Assembly: GCA_025084515.1 (NCBI GenBank) | Contig: JAJAGP010000014.1 | Coordinates: 1,554,551 to 1,618,550, forward strand | Direction of reading: 5' to 3' | From: Ancistrus triradiatus | Lineage: Eukaryota; Chordata; Actinopteri; Siluriformes; Loricariidae | Length of the DNA: 64,000 bases | In this document: in pieces, positions 35,901 to 46,745 of the stretch | Position numbering within the stretch: position 1 is the first letter of the stretch | Layout: the number at the start of each line of letters is the position of its first letter | Notes under the pieces: model-generated | What the model was told of the DNA's origin: nothing | Databases searched by the model: none | The model's input: only the letters and a program-made list of their open reading frames with translations | Position numbers and translations under genes: made by a program

Positions 35901-38900
35901 ATAACTCGAATACGCCACGCTACAGACCAAGAAGGATGATATCTAGACTGCAGTGACCTGCCGAGGCAAAATAAGCACCTGGTCTCGGCTATTTTAGCTG
36001 AACTTTTCCCCTTAACCGCAGGAAATGCCAGTTGTCCTGGCGCCAGGCTCTCTGAGGGAGGTGAAGGGCTGTGTCCACCCAACAAGAGCTCATCATAAGA
36101 GCTCCCACACACATCCATCCGAACGAGACTAGCTGGCACCAGCGCTGCTCTTTAGAAACTTTCTATCTGGCCATTCTGACACCTTGTCCATACCTCAGCA
36201 TCCCACACTTTACATTTTACTTCACATAAGTCAGAATGTTTATATACAGCACATGAAAGCATGTTCAAACCGGCTCTTGATGTTCCCAAACAACTGCAGC
36301 TATGTGAGTGTGTTCAGCTGTTCGGTGCTCCAGCTGTGTCTGATCCACCTGCTCATGCACTCTCACACCTGGATGAGATCCTGTACCCTAATAACACTGT
36401 GACAACTCTCCCACATGCTCCTCATCCCTCTCTGTCATGCTTGCTCAATTAGAGCTTTGGGCCTATATACTCGTAAAGCTTCTTTGCCAAAAAAGTGCTA
36501 CAGAAATAAACTGGATTTTTGACTTTGACAAGGATTAGAAAGGGTTAATCATTTTTCCTGAACGCATCCTTACCCTGGAATTTTATAGGTCCTGGATGAA
36601 TGGCAGACTGGAGCCAGTGATCCTGTCCTACGTAGGCTTTCCCTCGGTCTCAGCCAATATGAAGCGGTTATGTTTGAGGCTTGTTGGGATGGACTCAGTG
36701 ATGACTGTGCAAATCTGATCTACGATTGCTTGTGGGAGGTTGTTTCTTCAGCTGGAGCTCTCATTTTCTTACTCCCCGCCACTCTCTCCACTGATATCTG
36801 TATTCCCCACTTTGCTTTGACATGATAGCAGTCAATCTGTCTGATTATTCGGGTTGAACACTAGTATTTGTTGATAAAAACCACTTCAAGAGCTTCTTAG
36901 TCAGTTTAATGTACATTTTCACGAATTTTATATCTGGAGTGCGGCAGCTCAGCTAAATACTCGATATCTCTGGCGTTAACAAGCCAGTCACAAGGTCATT
37001 TATGGATTCATTTTCCGTGATAATTGTTCTCTGTCCAGCAAAATCATCTGTCTGTACTCCAAAGCCCTGCAGTCATTGGCCAGTAGGGACATTCAGGAGG
37101 TGGGAAATGGTAGGAGCTAGTGTTTGAGCAGACGTACAATGTCTCTGCTGAAGCAACCCACTACTTCTTACCACTCTTTTACTCGTCAAAGCATCCCCCA
37201 TGTTTGCTGACAGCCCGCAACTAGCCTTTCTGAAAAAAACAATGACAATCCCATCTGTGATTACACAAAAATCAGCTCTCAGACTCCAAGGAAATACATT
37301 ATAATCCGTTAAACCATTTTGGTTAGCAGTCACAACTGGTAAGAGCTGTAAAGAGGATGCAGTGAAGGTCAGGAAAGTCAAGTTAAAGGATCAGCGCAAA
37401 AGACCCACAGCAAGAAGGAGTGGAAAATAAGGAGACCTCGCTCTTTTCCATAGTAAAACATAACGCTAAAATAAATCGGGATTTCTGCCACCGGTGCACG
37501 AGTCGTCAAATATGCACGACAAGTAAACACACACACAGTGAAGCCACAGCACACACCCACTCTGCCCTAAATACCCATTCTGAGCAGACCTGCAGTACAC
37601 ACACACACATATACACTTTCTCTCACGCTCACTTCTGGTGTCCGTTGGATATGGTCTTCAAGAAGCAAGGCATGTATCACACAGACTGAGTATGAAAGAG
37701 AAGCAGAGGGAGCCGGGACAAAAAGAAAGCAAAAGATGTTCCTGGCCCATGGCCAGTTCTCAAAATCAGCACTGCTGTGGGAGGGCTTGAGGATTTGGCT
37801 GCCAAATCGCAGGGCCCCTATTTGGGAGGCCAGGTCTCGAGCCAAGAGCACAGGCCTCGCCTAGGTGCTCAGATCCCGGCAAAATCCCCTCGAGTCACTC
37901 CCAGGTCAAGGCACAATGGCTGAGTGGCACAGAGCAGGGTTCACTGGGGACCGGGAAGACTCCCTCATTCATGCAGTTCATCCTCAGTTCAACGGAACAT
38001 AATGAGACAGAGGCACAAGCCTGCCAAGAACTTACAGTTTGACAGTAGGACCATGCAACCACCAGAGAAATGAAGCCAGGACTCTTATCTGCATTGTGCT
38101 CCTGTTAGGAATCACCACAGCGGACCATCTGCATGTTAGATTAAAAAACCAAACGCAAACAATCACGAACACTGAAACGCTGCCATGCATCCGCCATATG
38201 CATGTCAGCTCCCATTAGAGGCTCGGTCTGTAGTGTGACCCCTGCTGCAGATCAGAGACGAGCCTGACCCCTTAATTGAGTAAGACAGAACGTCAGAAAG
38301 CGACAGTCTCCACCTGTGTAGCCTCTGACCTCACTGAACTGCACATATCCACATGAGTAAATACCCGGCCAATCAGCAGCGTGGACGTGGTGAGCGTATT
38401 GCATTTAAAATCAATCAAGTCGTCTCTCAAATCTCAAACGTGTTTATAGTCTCATAAAAAGCAGTAAAAAGCTGTGGCCAGTAACATTAAAAATTATTGC
38501 TTTATATTGAGCTTTAATTCCGAAGCCTAAATAAGACGAAATATGAAGCCTCCTTAATCAAATAAACAAAAAAAAGGCAAACTTAAAACCACCTGTAGAG
38601 TTTGCATTCATTCAGTTATTCCGATACTAATATGAATTTAAAAAGCTGAGCTGTGATTGCTCCTAGAGATTAACAGTACTAACTGCTTTAGAACTCTAAC
38701 AATATAATTTTCCCCTTTTGCCCCCAATTATCCCGGTCAGGGTCACCAGGTGTCGGAGCCTATCCCAAAAATCACAGGTGAGCATGTAACGCCAGTAACA
38801 CTATTTTAAAAGTACACAAGATTCGTACCACCCCCGAAAAACACACTTCCACAGCACAAAGACCTTCTAGAGGACGCCACAAGAGCAGCCAGCTTCTGTG

Positions 38901-39210
38901 AGCATGTGTAAAGATATTATGAACACTCAAAGGGATCACTGGCTCGTTTTTCACGCTAGCTTTGTTCAAAATATGTTTTTCAAGGACGACAAGCAGCTGT
39001 AGCTTTGCCCCGATCCTGTTGAGAGCAGCTGTGCATACGTGTGCGTTGTGAGAAAGTCGAAAAGACTCGTAACACGAGGCCCAAAACACAGCGTACAGAC
39101 GGAGGTGAAGTTCACCGACAGACTCGCAAACCTGCAGAGACCGAGAATTACAGCGAGAGATTCTCAGGTCTTAAGGAACAAAGAGGAAACAGAATAATGC
39201 CTCTTAAGTT
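29941..39210. other. Long stretch of mostly unique non-coding DNA
   Basis: About 9 kb with few repeats: a type 2 SINE tail scrap near 30686-30706 (GGCGCCAGTCCATCACAGGG), short CA runs near 35560-35585 and 37525-37612, and otherwise nothing assignable. Open frames up to about 134 codons (32133-32537) show no domain. The block at 32800-33190 is repeat-free and GC-richer than its surroundings and could be a regulatory element or an unrecognised small exon; I cannot decide from sequence alone. Confidence 0.45.
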
Positions 39211-39216
39211 CAAGCG

Positions 39217-39252
39217 CACACACACTCACACACTCACACACTCACACACTCG
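39217..39252. repeat. (CACACACT)n octamer repeat
   Basis: About four tandem ACACACTC units. Confidence 0.9.
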
Positions 39253-39639
39253 CTTTAATCATCCAGACTCATTCGGCGATCCCAGGGATCTGGAAGTATC
39301 CTCTTGCCGTCCTTCAGCCAAGTTAAGACAAACAGGCCTCCCACCACCTATCTATCCACTCCAGTCATGGCAGTCTCACGTTCACCTCCATCTCGCCTCC
39401 ACATCCCTCCTCCTCCACCCACTCAGCACTAAAAACAATTCCAGTGAGACCCGTTCAGATCCTCAGGACCACTCCAAGTTATTGTAGAATCAGAAATGTG
39501 AGGCCTCTTAAGTTCCAGAAGCAATCAGAATCAGAATCAGACAAACAGAATATATAGGCTCATTCCTGTTTTAGTTTGCCTCCTGGGAACTGTAGTACTT
39601 CCTGCACCGGGTCAGTTTAAACCACATTAATGAGAGGTC

Positions 39640-39663
39640 TCACACACACACACACACACACAC
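39640..39663. repeat. (CA)12 microsatellite
   Basis: Pure CA run. Confidence 0.95.
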
Positions 39664-40057
39664 GGCTTGCAATATTACACACATAATTAATGAGTGAATG
39701 GTCCAGAAAGTCTCAGGCTTAAAGGTCAATTTATGAGGCACGACACTGTTTGTAAAGCTTGGTATTTTGCAGGCAGCTGTCAATAAGATAAATGCTCGAA
39801 TTAAAAAAGCACCAGTCTCTGTTTCGCCTCGAGCTCGGTAGAAGAATTAAGAAACAAGAATAATAATAATGTGGACCACGAACAGCCGAGCAACCAAGAC
39901 AGCAAGGTGTTTCTGTGTTTGGTGTCTCATCTTTGACAGTGACAACAATTTAAAACAATGAATGACATGAGTGTTTTATCTTTATTTTATCTAGAGTCGA
40001 AGTCCAAATGAAAAGGCCATAAGCGAGAGCAGCACTGAAACCTCCCTGAGTCTACAT

Positions 40058-40400
40058 GAGTGTTTACATGCACACCATAATTAGATAATGGGAAACCTCC
40101 GGGCTTACCTGACTCGGGTGATAATCGGATTTCTACTTTGCAACCAGGGAATAATGTCACAGAAATATGACGTAAACTTCAAACTTTAATAGCAAATAAA
40201 CAACCATTTTCTCGAGTATATACTGCATTTCAGAGTCTCACAATGTGCCTCTAATTCCATGGCGCGTTTAAATCCAGGGTTGCCAGATCCCACGAGAAAA
40301 AACACCACAGTCGATGGAAAATCTCTAGATAATGTTGGGTTACACCTGCGAGCATGCGCAGACTGAGAAAACCGACTAATACCGCCAGTGTATCCAGTAC
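40058..40400 (-). mobile_element. 'GTTTACATG' interspersed family, copy 3
   Basis: Minus-sense copy. Plus-strand left edge GAGTGTTTACATGCAC is the reversed right end of copies 1 and 2. It carries TTTCTACTTTGCAACCAGG (shared with copy 1), AAACTTCAAACTTTAATA (shared with copy 2) and the core at 40226-40298 (CTGCATTTCAGAGTCTCA, CCAGGGTTGCCAGATCCCAC). Confidence 0.65.
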
Positions 40401-40929
40401 AACCCCAAATACCTCATCAATCCAGACTGCTGTATTCACAAGGCCATCAGAGCGCTAGTTACAGCACACACAGGCCTTCAAGATGAGTGTATTTACAGAC
40501 ACATTCCTGACTCCATCCTGCTTATTGTCAATATGCACAATACACACAGACATTCTGTTACACCCACGAGAATTCTTCAGCACATCTCCGAGTGTGTGCA
40601 GTATTTATTTCTTTCCACATCGTTCCTTTCGCTCTGTAGCGTAAGTGCAGTTTCATGCTGATATTAACACATCTTGATGGGCGTTTGTGTAATTACGTTG
40701 CTGTTTCGGTCCACGCTGAGCTCTATATAAAGTGTGTGACTCCTTGGCACCAGAGCCCTGCCCAGCTTCCATCACACTAGCTAATTTGGACAACAAGCAG
40801 ACACCCGTTTTACACTTTACCATCCCTCACGAGCAGACACCACATAAACAAAGCCAGACCACGTTCCTGCACAATCCAGAGGTGCTTGCAGATTGGGAAT
40901 CCTTTACAATTTCTGCATAAATAGAGCTT

Positions 40930-41270
40930 AAAACATGATCCGATTTAAACATCAGTTCCAAAGGTAGATACCCAGATCAACAAGAATATTACAGCTGGTC
41001 ATTTATTTAACGAAGGAAATGATCCAATATTACATATCAGTTAGCAGACAATGAAAAACAGAACTCATTGATCATCAGAAGTCATTGTTCCATCACGGAT
41101 AGCGAGCATAAGGCCCAGATGCAGCAAAACAGTAACCCATGATACCACCACCACCATGTTTCACAGATGAGATAAGATCGTTATGCTTGACCGCAGTGTT
41201 TATCTTTCTACAGACCAAGAGTGCTCTAGCTGGAGGTGGTATGACCCTATGTTGTATACGATAAATGTTT
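40930..41270. mobile_element. Rearranged Tc1-like relic, related to the 19.2-kb element
   Basis: Two pieces of one family in opposite orientation. 40955-41050 repeats the 5' arm in plus sense (CTGGTCATTTATTTAACGAA, GAAATGATCCAATATTACAT). 41095-41200 repeats the transposase region in minus sense: ATGATACCACCACCACCATGTTTCACAGAT is the reverse complement of 20290-20325. No intact end or frame remains. Confidence 0.72.
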
Positions 41271-41287
41271 TTAACAAGATGTTTGTA

Positions 41288-41544
41288 CAATACTGTGCAA
41301 AAGTATTAGGCCACCATTAGATTTGTTGATCTGATTGAACTTCTGCATACTGTACAAGGGACGACTTGGCATCCCGAAGCTGCCAGACGCTGCTATTGCA
41401 GAGTGTCACACTAAATACTTACCACGGTGCCCTATTGAAGCTGATTTTCTGATTTTTGTTTTAGGTTTTTAATAATGCAGATAATAAAGAGTCAACTACA
41501 AATCTAATGATGGTATGGTGTCCTAAGACTTTCGCACAGTACTG
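41288..41544 (-). mobile_element. CAGTACTGTGC family short element
   Basis: Ends CAATACTGTGCAAAAGTATT and ACTTTCGCACAGTACTG form an inverted pair enclosing about 257 bp. The interior (GGGACGACTTGGCATCCCGA, CACTAAATACTTACCACGG) matches the 61583 copy and, in reverse, the 26369 copy. Internal-deletion derivative with almost no transposase left. Confidence 0.8.
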
Positions 41545-42185
41545 CATACGTTTCAGCGACAACGTGGGCCGTTGCACGTAAATCCTGGCAACTCATTCGG
41601 CTTACACAGACCAGCCCTAATGCCCCATGCACACGCATTTCGAAGTCAGATCCATGCGAGTGTGGATTTCAGTTCAGGCATGCTGACCTGAGAACACCGT
41701 GGGGTGTCTCTGATAAGTTGTCTTTTGTACATCGCCAAAATTATTTATAAATTAAAAGGCGAGTGGACTGACAACTTAAGGACCAGCGCTTAAAGCAGAT
41801 TGCATGTCATTGGGAGACACAGCACCTGTTCCTCCCACCGAGGGACCCATTACCACCTCCTCTCACATTCTCCCTCTCGCTCTCCACCAACTTTAGCCAT
41901 TAGATCATGACTTGGCTCCGGTCTGAAACACCTTTACTTCCAGGAAATTCCCATTCCCACAATCACACCCCCCAAAAAAGCTTCTGGCTAGCGTCCATCC
42001 ATTCAGATGACTGTGGATCTGATATGAAACCCTTCCTGGATAAGGCAAAGCAAACTCCACAGTCCAGAGCAAAAGCAAATCCTTTTAGAGATTGATGCAT
42101 CTCTAATCATTATTCCTCTATTATTACCCTTTTTGTCCACGGTCAGTTCTTCTATGTCCTGAAAATCATTTTTCAGACTGAAGAA
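41545..42185. other. Non-coding, nothing recognised
   Basis: Unique sequence. Confidence 0.45.
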
Positions 42186-42330
42186 CTCAGATGGCAGGGC
42201 AGTTAAGGTACTGGACTATGGCTCAAAAGGTCCAGAGTTCAAATCCTGCTCGGTGGGTCCTTGAGCAATGCCCTTGCCTCAGATTCTACTTTTCACAGAA
42301 GTCACTGAATAACAGTGCTGGCTAAACGTC
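42186..42330 (+). mobile_element. tRNA-derived SINE (type 1)
   Basis: GGCAGGGCAGTTAAGGTACTGGACT, then AAAAGGTCCAGAGTTCAAATCC (B-box-like) and CCTTGAGCAATGCCCTTGCC. Head and body are clear; the tail is decayed. Confidence 0.65.
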
Positions 42331-43380
42331 TAAAATGGAAAAACCTCTCTCACACATTCTGATCAAAATCTAGACCTCTGCTTTATGAAACTTGTGCACA
42401 CTGGGTTGGCATTACATTCTAATTCCGACAGTATCGAATCAGGATCATCGTTGCTGATGTTGGGACCGTTCCATAGATCTCAGTCGGCGAAGTCTGTCTA
42501 CGCTCCAAACTAAACTCCCACACCAAGACCAAATCGAGCCACTCCTGAGAGCAGCGCTTAGCAACACAGCCAAACAGCTGGACACTGGGTGGCTGGAGAG
42601 ATGCTCCGAGTATTTAGGCGTATACACACTGAAACACTTGTAGAAACATCCGAACACAAACCCCTGACCATGACTGATTATTTCTACCTGGCTTCATCTT
42701 TTCCTTTCGCCCTAGCTTCAGCGACTGAGCGGACCCTGTGACCCCCGTTACATTATACCCTATAACGCTACGAGATGCACGCTCATACCTCCATACCCTC
42801 CATACACTGATCTGGTCTGAGACCTCGTGACTCTACAGGCAGACATCCAAAACCAAAAAGAAAGTTCTGCCAAGTTCCAGGGCATGAGGGTGAAAATTTT
42901 ACTGTAATGACTAGAGCATAAATTCCAAGATAGGCTCAGGCTTTGAGCACAAATCACCTCATGTGCCAAATCGTCTGCACACTTTACCTCCTCCCAGCTG
43001 TTCTTTAGGATTTCTGAGCTTGGACGCCTGTATGAACTCACTCTCTGTTTCCTTGCTCACACACACCCCACAGGTGGCAGACAAAGCCTTGGCTTTGAGA
43101 GCAATGTTCTAACGGTGGTCAAGGGAAAGCTGCCCATTTCCAAATGTTTATTTCTCTAAGGCGACAGGCTCCACACTTTACCTACCCCCCACTAGCCTGG
43201 CCTGCTCTGCTTTCTGCTGCGGAGGTGAAAAATGTACCATCTCAGCCGTCCCATCAAACTCTAAGATCAACATTCAGGACACTTCGTAGCACGTAGTACT
43301 TTCTGAGGAACTTCTAGCACGAGACCAAGAGCAAACAGTGAAAGGCGCAGTTTGTGGATGCGATATCACATCATATTAGG
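42331..43380. other. Non-coding, nothing recognised
   Basis: Unique sequence close to the 3' side of the exon on the minus strand, with no further exon recognised. Confidence 0.45.
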
Positions 43381-43384
43381 GAGA

Positions 43385-43460
43385 CACAAGGGCAATTTAG
43401 AGCAGCCAATTGGCCTTACTCATATCTTTGGAATGTGGGAGGAAACCGGAGGTGAAACAT
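43385..43460 (-). mobile_element. Type 2 SINE fragment
   Basis: GGCAATTTAGAGCAGCCAATTGG and TTTGGAATGTGGGAGGAAAC are the reversed middle of type 2, as at 51411-51480. It lies only about 60 bp inside the intron from the exon 1 donor. Confidence 0.6.
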
Positions 43461-43515
43461 GAACATCGCAAAGCAGTCCAAGCTAGCGCAGAGCATGACG
43501 TGAGATCCACCGAAT

Positions 43516-43524
43516 CCTTACCTT
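43516..43524 (-). other. Splice donor of the large coding exon
   Basis: On the minus strand the sequence is AAG|GTAAGG, with the GT at 43521-43520, close to the ideal vertebrate donor consensus. The exon ends exactly at a codon boundary (phase 0). Translation past this point yields only 12 more residues (VRIRWISRHALR) before a stop, which is intron read-through. Confidence 0.88.
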
Positions 43525-45693
43525 CTGTTTAGCCCCCGTGGATCGTCCACGGATCGTCGGGTTATCCTCCTTCATGTTCTGCCCGGCCAACACCATCGAT
43601 TTACATTCCACACACGATCCTATAGTAAGCTGCTTCCCATCATCCACCACGAGGGTACGGCTCACGCGCGGGGCATAGAGAAAGACGGGCAAGCGTGCCA
43701 CGTGCACTGCTTTCAGCCCCATCACCCTTTTCTTCTCCTGCCTGCAGAAGAAGCAGACGAAGGACTCGCAGCTGTACTGGCGTGACCAGGGGCTGCTTGA
43801 GGGCCCCGATCCTGTCGACTCATGCTGCAGCCACTGAGCCAGCAAATCGTGGTAGCACAGGCCACAAGCAGCCACCAGGCCTGTGGCGTCGGCGGGGCGG
43901 GCGCGAGGGGCCGGCGCGTGCACGGTGAGAAAAGGAAAGAAGGCCACTTTCTCGCCGCATCGGCCGGGAGGATTGACGTGAAGCTGGTACTCGGTACCTG
44001 CCGAGAGTTCCGCCCCACACAGGTAGCACACAGAAGTGTGACAGATGGAAGTGGAAAATCCTTCCTGTGATCTTCCCGAGATCCCTCCTTCGGCGGTGGC
44101 CTGGTGGTATCTCCCAAGGAAGGTGCTGACTGACGTGATAAGCTCCTCACTGAGGCAGAGGCGATACGCTGCCCAGATGTCATCCAGGATGGTGTAGCAG
44201 GTGGAGCAGCAACGTACCTGGCCCTCCTGCATGCTCTGTGCGTTGGGTGGGCATGGAAGCAGGTTAATGAAAGGGAAGTACATAGCACCGCGGGATTTAC
44301 CTGCTCCGGCACGCGAACATACCATCCTGACTTCTCGGCCGCAGGCCTGCCCACACAGGTAGCAGGCTTCCCTAGCAGGCTGTGACAGAGGTACGGGGTG
44401 AACCTTGTGCGCACGGTCTTCCAGCTCGGACACAGATGGCGAGAACGGCTTGGTGGCACCTGCGTTGAGTGGCACCACGTAGAGCCGCTGCAGTACCGGG
44501 ACGTCGGCCAACTCAAAGCCCTGCCACTGCTGCATCAGCGAAGTGTGGCAGCTCCCACATACCAAGGTGCGTCCACCGGGACTGATTGGCATGGCACCTG
44601 GTGGGGGCACATGGAGCCACAGGAAGGGGAAGAAGGGCTCGCCGGCAGCTCTCTCTTGCTTCTGAACGCTCACTTCGAAGCGTGTGCCCAGTGGAAGGCC
44701 ACTGCCGCAGATGTAGCACCCGTGTCTGTGTGCGGCTTGATAGCCTTCCCGTGCCCTACGTCCATCCTGGCACTCTTCGTCGCTCGTTACGTTGATCTCA
44801 TTGCCGTCTGATGCGTCAGAGTCGCACGACTGGATCAGGCTAGGCCGTGCTTTGGCACTGCTGGCATGTCCATGAGTGATGTGGCGCATCCTGTTTTGGT
44901 TTGGTGGTTCGGCGAAAGGGTTTTCACATGCCAAGGTTCCCTGAAACTGTGGCAAGCCCAGATTGGACTGAGAAATGTGCTGGATCAGTCTAGAGCTTGA
45001 CATTAAAGCAGTTTCAGACTTGTGTGCGTCCTGAGAGTGAAGCCCTACCCGGTAGCGCGCGACACTTTGGGAATCTGCACTCCTCTTAATCCCTATACCG
45101 TTATTTTTCCCGACAGACACAGCGGCAGCTTTGAGAGGTTTCCCCTTACCTCCTCCTGCATCCGAATCCTGATCCGATGCGTTGTCGTTGTCCGAAAACG
45201 AGGAGAAATCCGATTCGTCCCCGTTGAGACCGCTGACGCCTGGCTGCGGGTCAGAATCGCGCACTGTATTCCAGTCGCGCGGCGTGCGCCGGGTGTCACA
45301 CTGGTGCGGTCTCTTCAGCCAGTAGACCCGCTTCTCGATGGGTGTGCGGCTGCGCTCAAAGGCGTTCCACTGCTCCCTCAGGAAGCAGTAACACACCGCG
45401 CAAACGAGCGCGTTCCCGTCTGCACCGACATCCGCGGCGCCCGGTGCAGGCTCTTGCCCTTGCAGAAACGGGAAAAACGGGCTGCTTCCGTCGCGGTACT
45501 TAATCTGCAGCTGGAGCTCCTTACCTGATGCCACTCCGCTGCCGCAAACGAAGCAGTACACCAACGAGACTCCGTTGCGACCCGGTCTGCACGCTATGCC
45601 GGGAGACGCGCCTCCATGCGCGGGTACAGCCCCAGCCATGAGTCGGTGCTTCCGCGACACGGGACTCCCGTCTTTCTCCCCGGGTTCGTTCAT
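43522..45693 (-). CDS. First coding exon of a multi-module cysteine (putative zinc-binding) protein, 724 codons
   Basis: Start chosen at ATG 45693 (context AGAATGA, purine at -3); an in-frame TGA lies just upstream at 45720-45718, and the slightly longer frame begins only with GTG. Five cysteine modules are visible: C47/C50...C98/C101; C326/C329...C379/C382; C444/C447...C496/C499; C556/C559...C610/C613; C647/C650...C694/C697. The gap between cysteine pairs is 44-51 residues throughout. Modules 1-4 share CxxCG or a close variant, an (F/Y)FPF(L/I) core 23-26 residues later, a P-P/A-x-A turn, and a Trp 8 residues after the last Cys (W109, W390, W507, W621). Module 5 lacks FPF and the Trp. Linkers at 157-180 and 289-309 are Ser/Asp/Glu-rich. 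No signal peptide or membrane segment is seen. Cysteine spacing suggests one structural zinc per module and the linkers a nuclear or scaffold protein; both are inference. I do not recognise the gene, and its C-terminus lies in unseen exons. Confidence 0.88.
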
Positions 45694-46060
45694 TCTCCAG
45701 GTCTGCACATCACCAAGTCAGTGAGTTCTCAGTCCCTCGCTGTTTATTCGCGTGTAGTCACATATGGAAGAACTTCAGCAAAGTTTCCTCCGCGTCTGCT
45801 AACAGCGTTGGGTGAAAACAAAGCGACGCCGATGAGTCCCATTCAGTCCGTTGTGCGTGTAATCGTTAACGAAACTCTGTGCAAACTAACCGCGATAGAA
45901 AGGCCGTGTTGGGAGTCAAAGTTTCAGTCTGCGCTGGCCGAAAACTTCTGCTGCTCGCTCAGTGCGCACAGCGCCATCTCCAAACGCGCACAGCGCTCTG
46001 AGGCTCCAACAGCCGGTGTTTGAAAACATCTGTGCTGTAAACGGACACCCGTGCTGTGTG
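45694..46060 (-). promoter_or_regulatory. Probable 5'UTR and promoter region of the multi-module cysteine gene
   Basis: Sequence immediately upstream of the ATG is CpG-rich compared with the surrounding window (CGCGTCTGC, GCGACGCCG, GTGCGCACAGCGCC, AAACGCGCACAGCGC) and contains no TATA box at a convincing place. The GCGCAC-type words resemble NRF1-type sites. A CpG-island promoter is the likely arrangement, but the transcription start and any 5' non-coding exon cannot be placed. Confidence 0.45.
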
Positions 46061-46479
46061 TGCGAGGAAATAAAAATTAGACACAAGAACTGTCAGCAGC
46101 TTCGAGTCTCCTGTTCTGCGGCTTTGCACCGAGGATGTGTTTGAAATGCACTTTATGTGTAATTATAGTGCTTTATAGGATAATAGGCGTAGAGGATCAA
46201 GATCTACCGAGCCCACATGAGGACTTTATAGGTCTAAATGTCGGGCAGACTGACATTTCGTTGATAATAATAGCCTACTGATGATGTAAATGGTGTTTGC
46301 ATCTGCATGAAGAGAAGCACGCGGTGCAAGAAGCATACAGTCAGAGAATCAATACTATCCCTCACTTCTGTTAAAAAGGAAATCGTCTATTGTATTGATG
46401 TTTTGATAGCACCAACATTCAGTGGGTCACAGACTATAACTCCTAATACACAATGTACCGTGAGGGTAAAAGTTATCAG

Positions 46480-46745
46480 TCCCAAACACCAGGGTTCGAG
46501 TCCCTGCTCATCCACTGCCTGTGTGCAGTGTACCCATACTCCGGGTGTCTGCATAGTGTTCCTCCTTCGGGCAGTTGGCATATATGTATGTGTGTATTGT
46601 TTATGCACGTGCCCTGTCCAGGACTGGTTTCCACCCTGCAACCTGTGCTTCCAAAGAGACCCCCCGGTCAGTTGGCGCACAGCCAACCCGGGTCAACCTC
46701 AGACTCTTCCAAAGACATGCATTAGGTTAACTGGTGACTCTAACT
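46480..46745 (+). mobile_element. Type 2-like tRNA-derived SINE
   Basis: CACCAGGGTTCGAGTCCCTG is a clear B-box-like stretch, followed by CATACTCCGGGTGTCTGC, TGCCCTGTCCAGGACTGG, and CTTCCAAAGACATGCATTAG GTTAACTGGTGACTC. Head and body are present; order is partly scrambled compared with other copies. Open frames on both strands here are spurious. Confidence 0.55.

Larger units (their letters stand above)
1..43521 (-). other. Probable long first intron (minus-strand gene), possibly containing unseen exons
   Basis: The only solid exon ends at 43522 with a splice donor whose GT starts at 43521, so transcription on the minus strand continues into this interval. I looked for continuing coding segments on the minus strand and found none with convincing composition; open frames here are short and mostly made of CA/GT repeats or transposon relics. 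The intron may therefore extend beyond position 1, or contain short exons that cannot be recognised without a protein alignment. That this is one intron is inference; the donor is seen directly. Confidence 0.5.

Noticed and set aside
39041..39487. 148-codon plus-strand open frame
   Set aside because: Includes the CACACACT octamer array and shows no conserved motif or splice context.
43722..44811. Overlapping frames of 264 codons (minus) and 137 codons (plus) within the large exon
   Set aside because: Alternative frames over the same exon, low-complexity Arg/Ser/Pro composition and no motif. The frame with the CxxC modules explains the sequence.
45022..45528. 168-codon plus-strand open frame opposite the large exon
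   Set aside because: Antisense shadow of the GC-rich coding exon. The minus frame has coherent repeated modules, the plus frame none.
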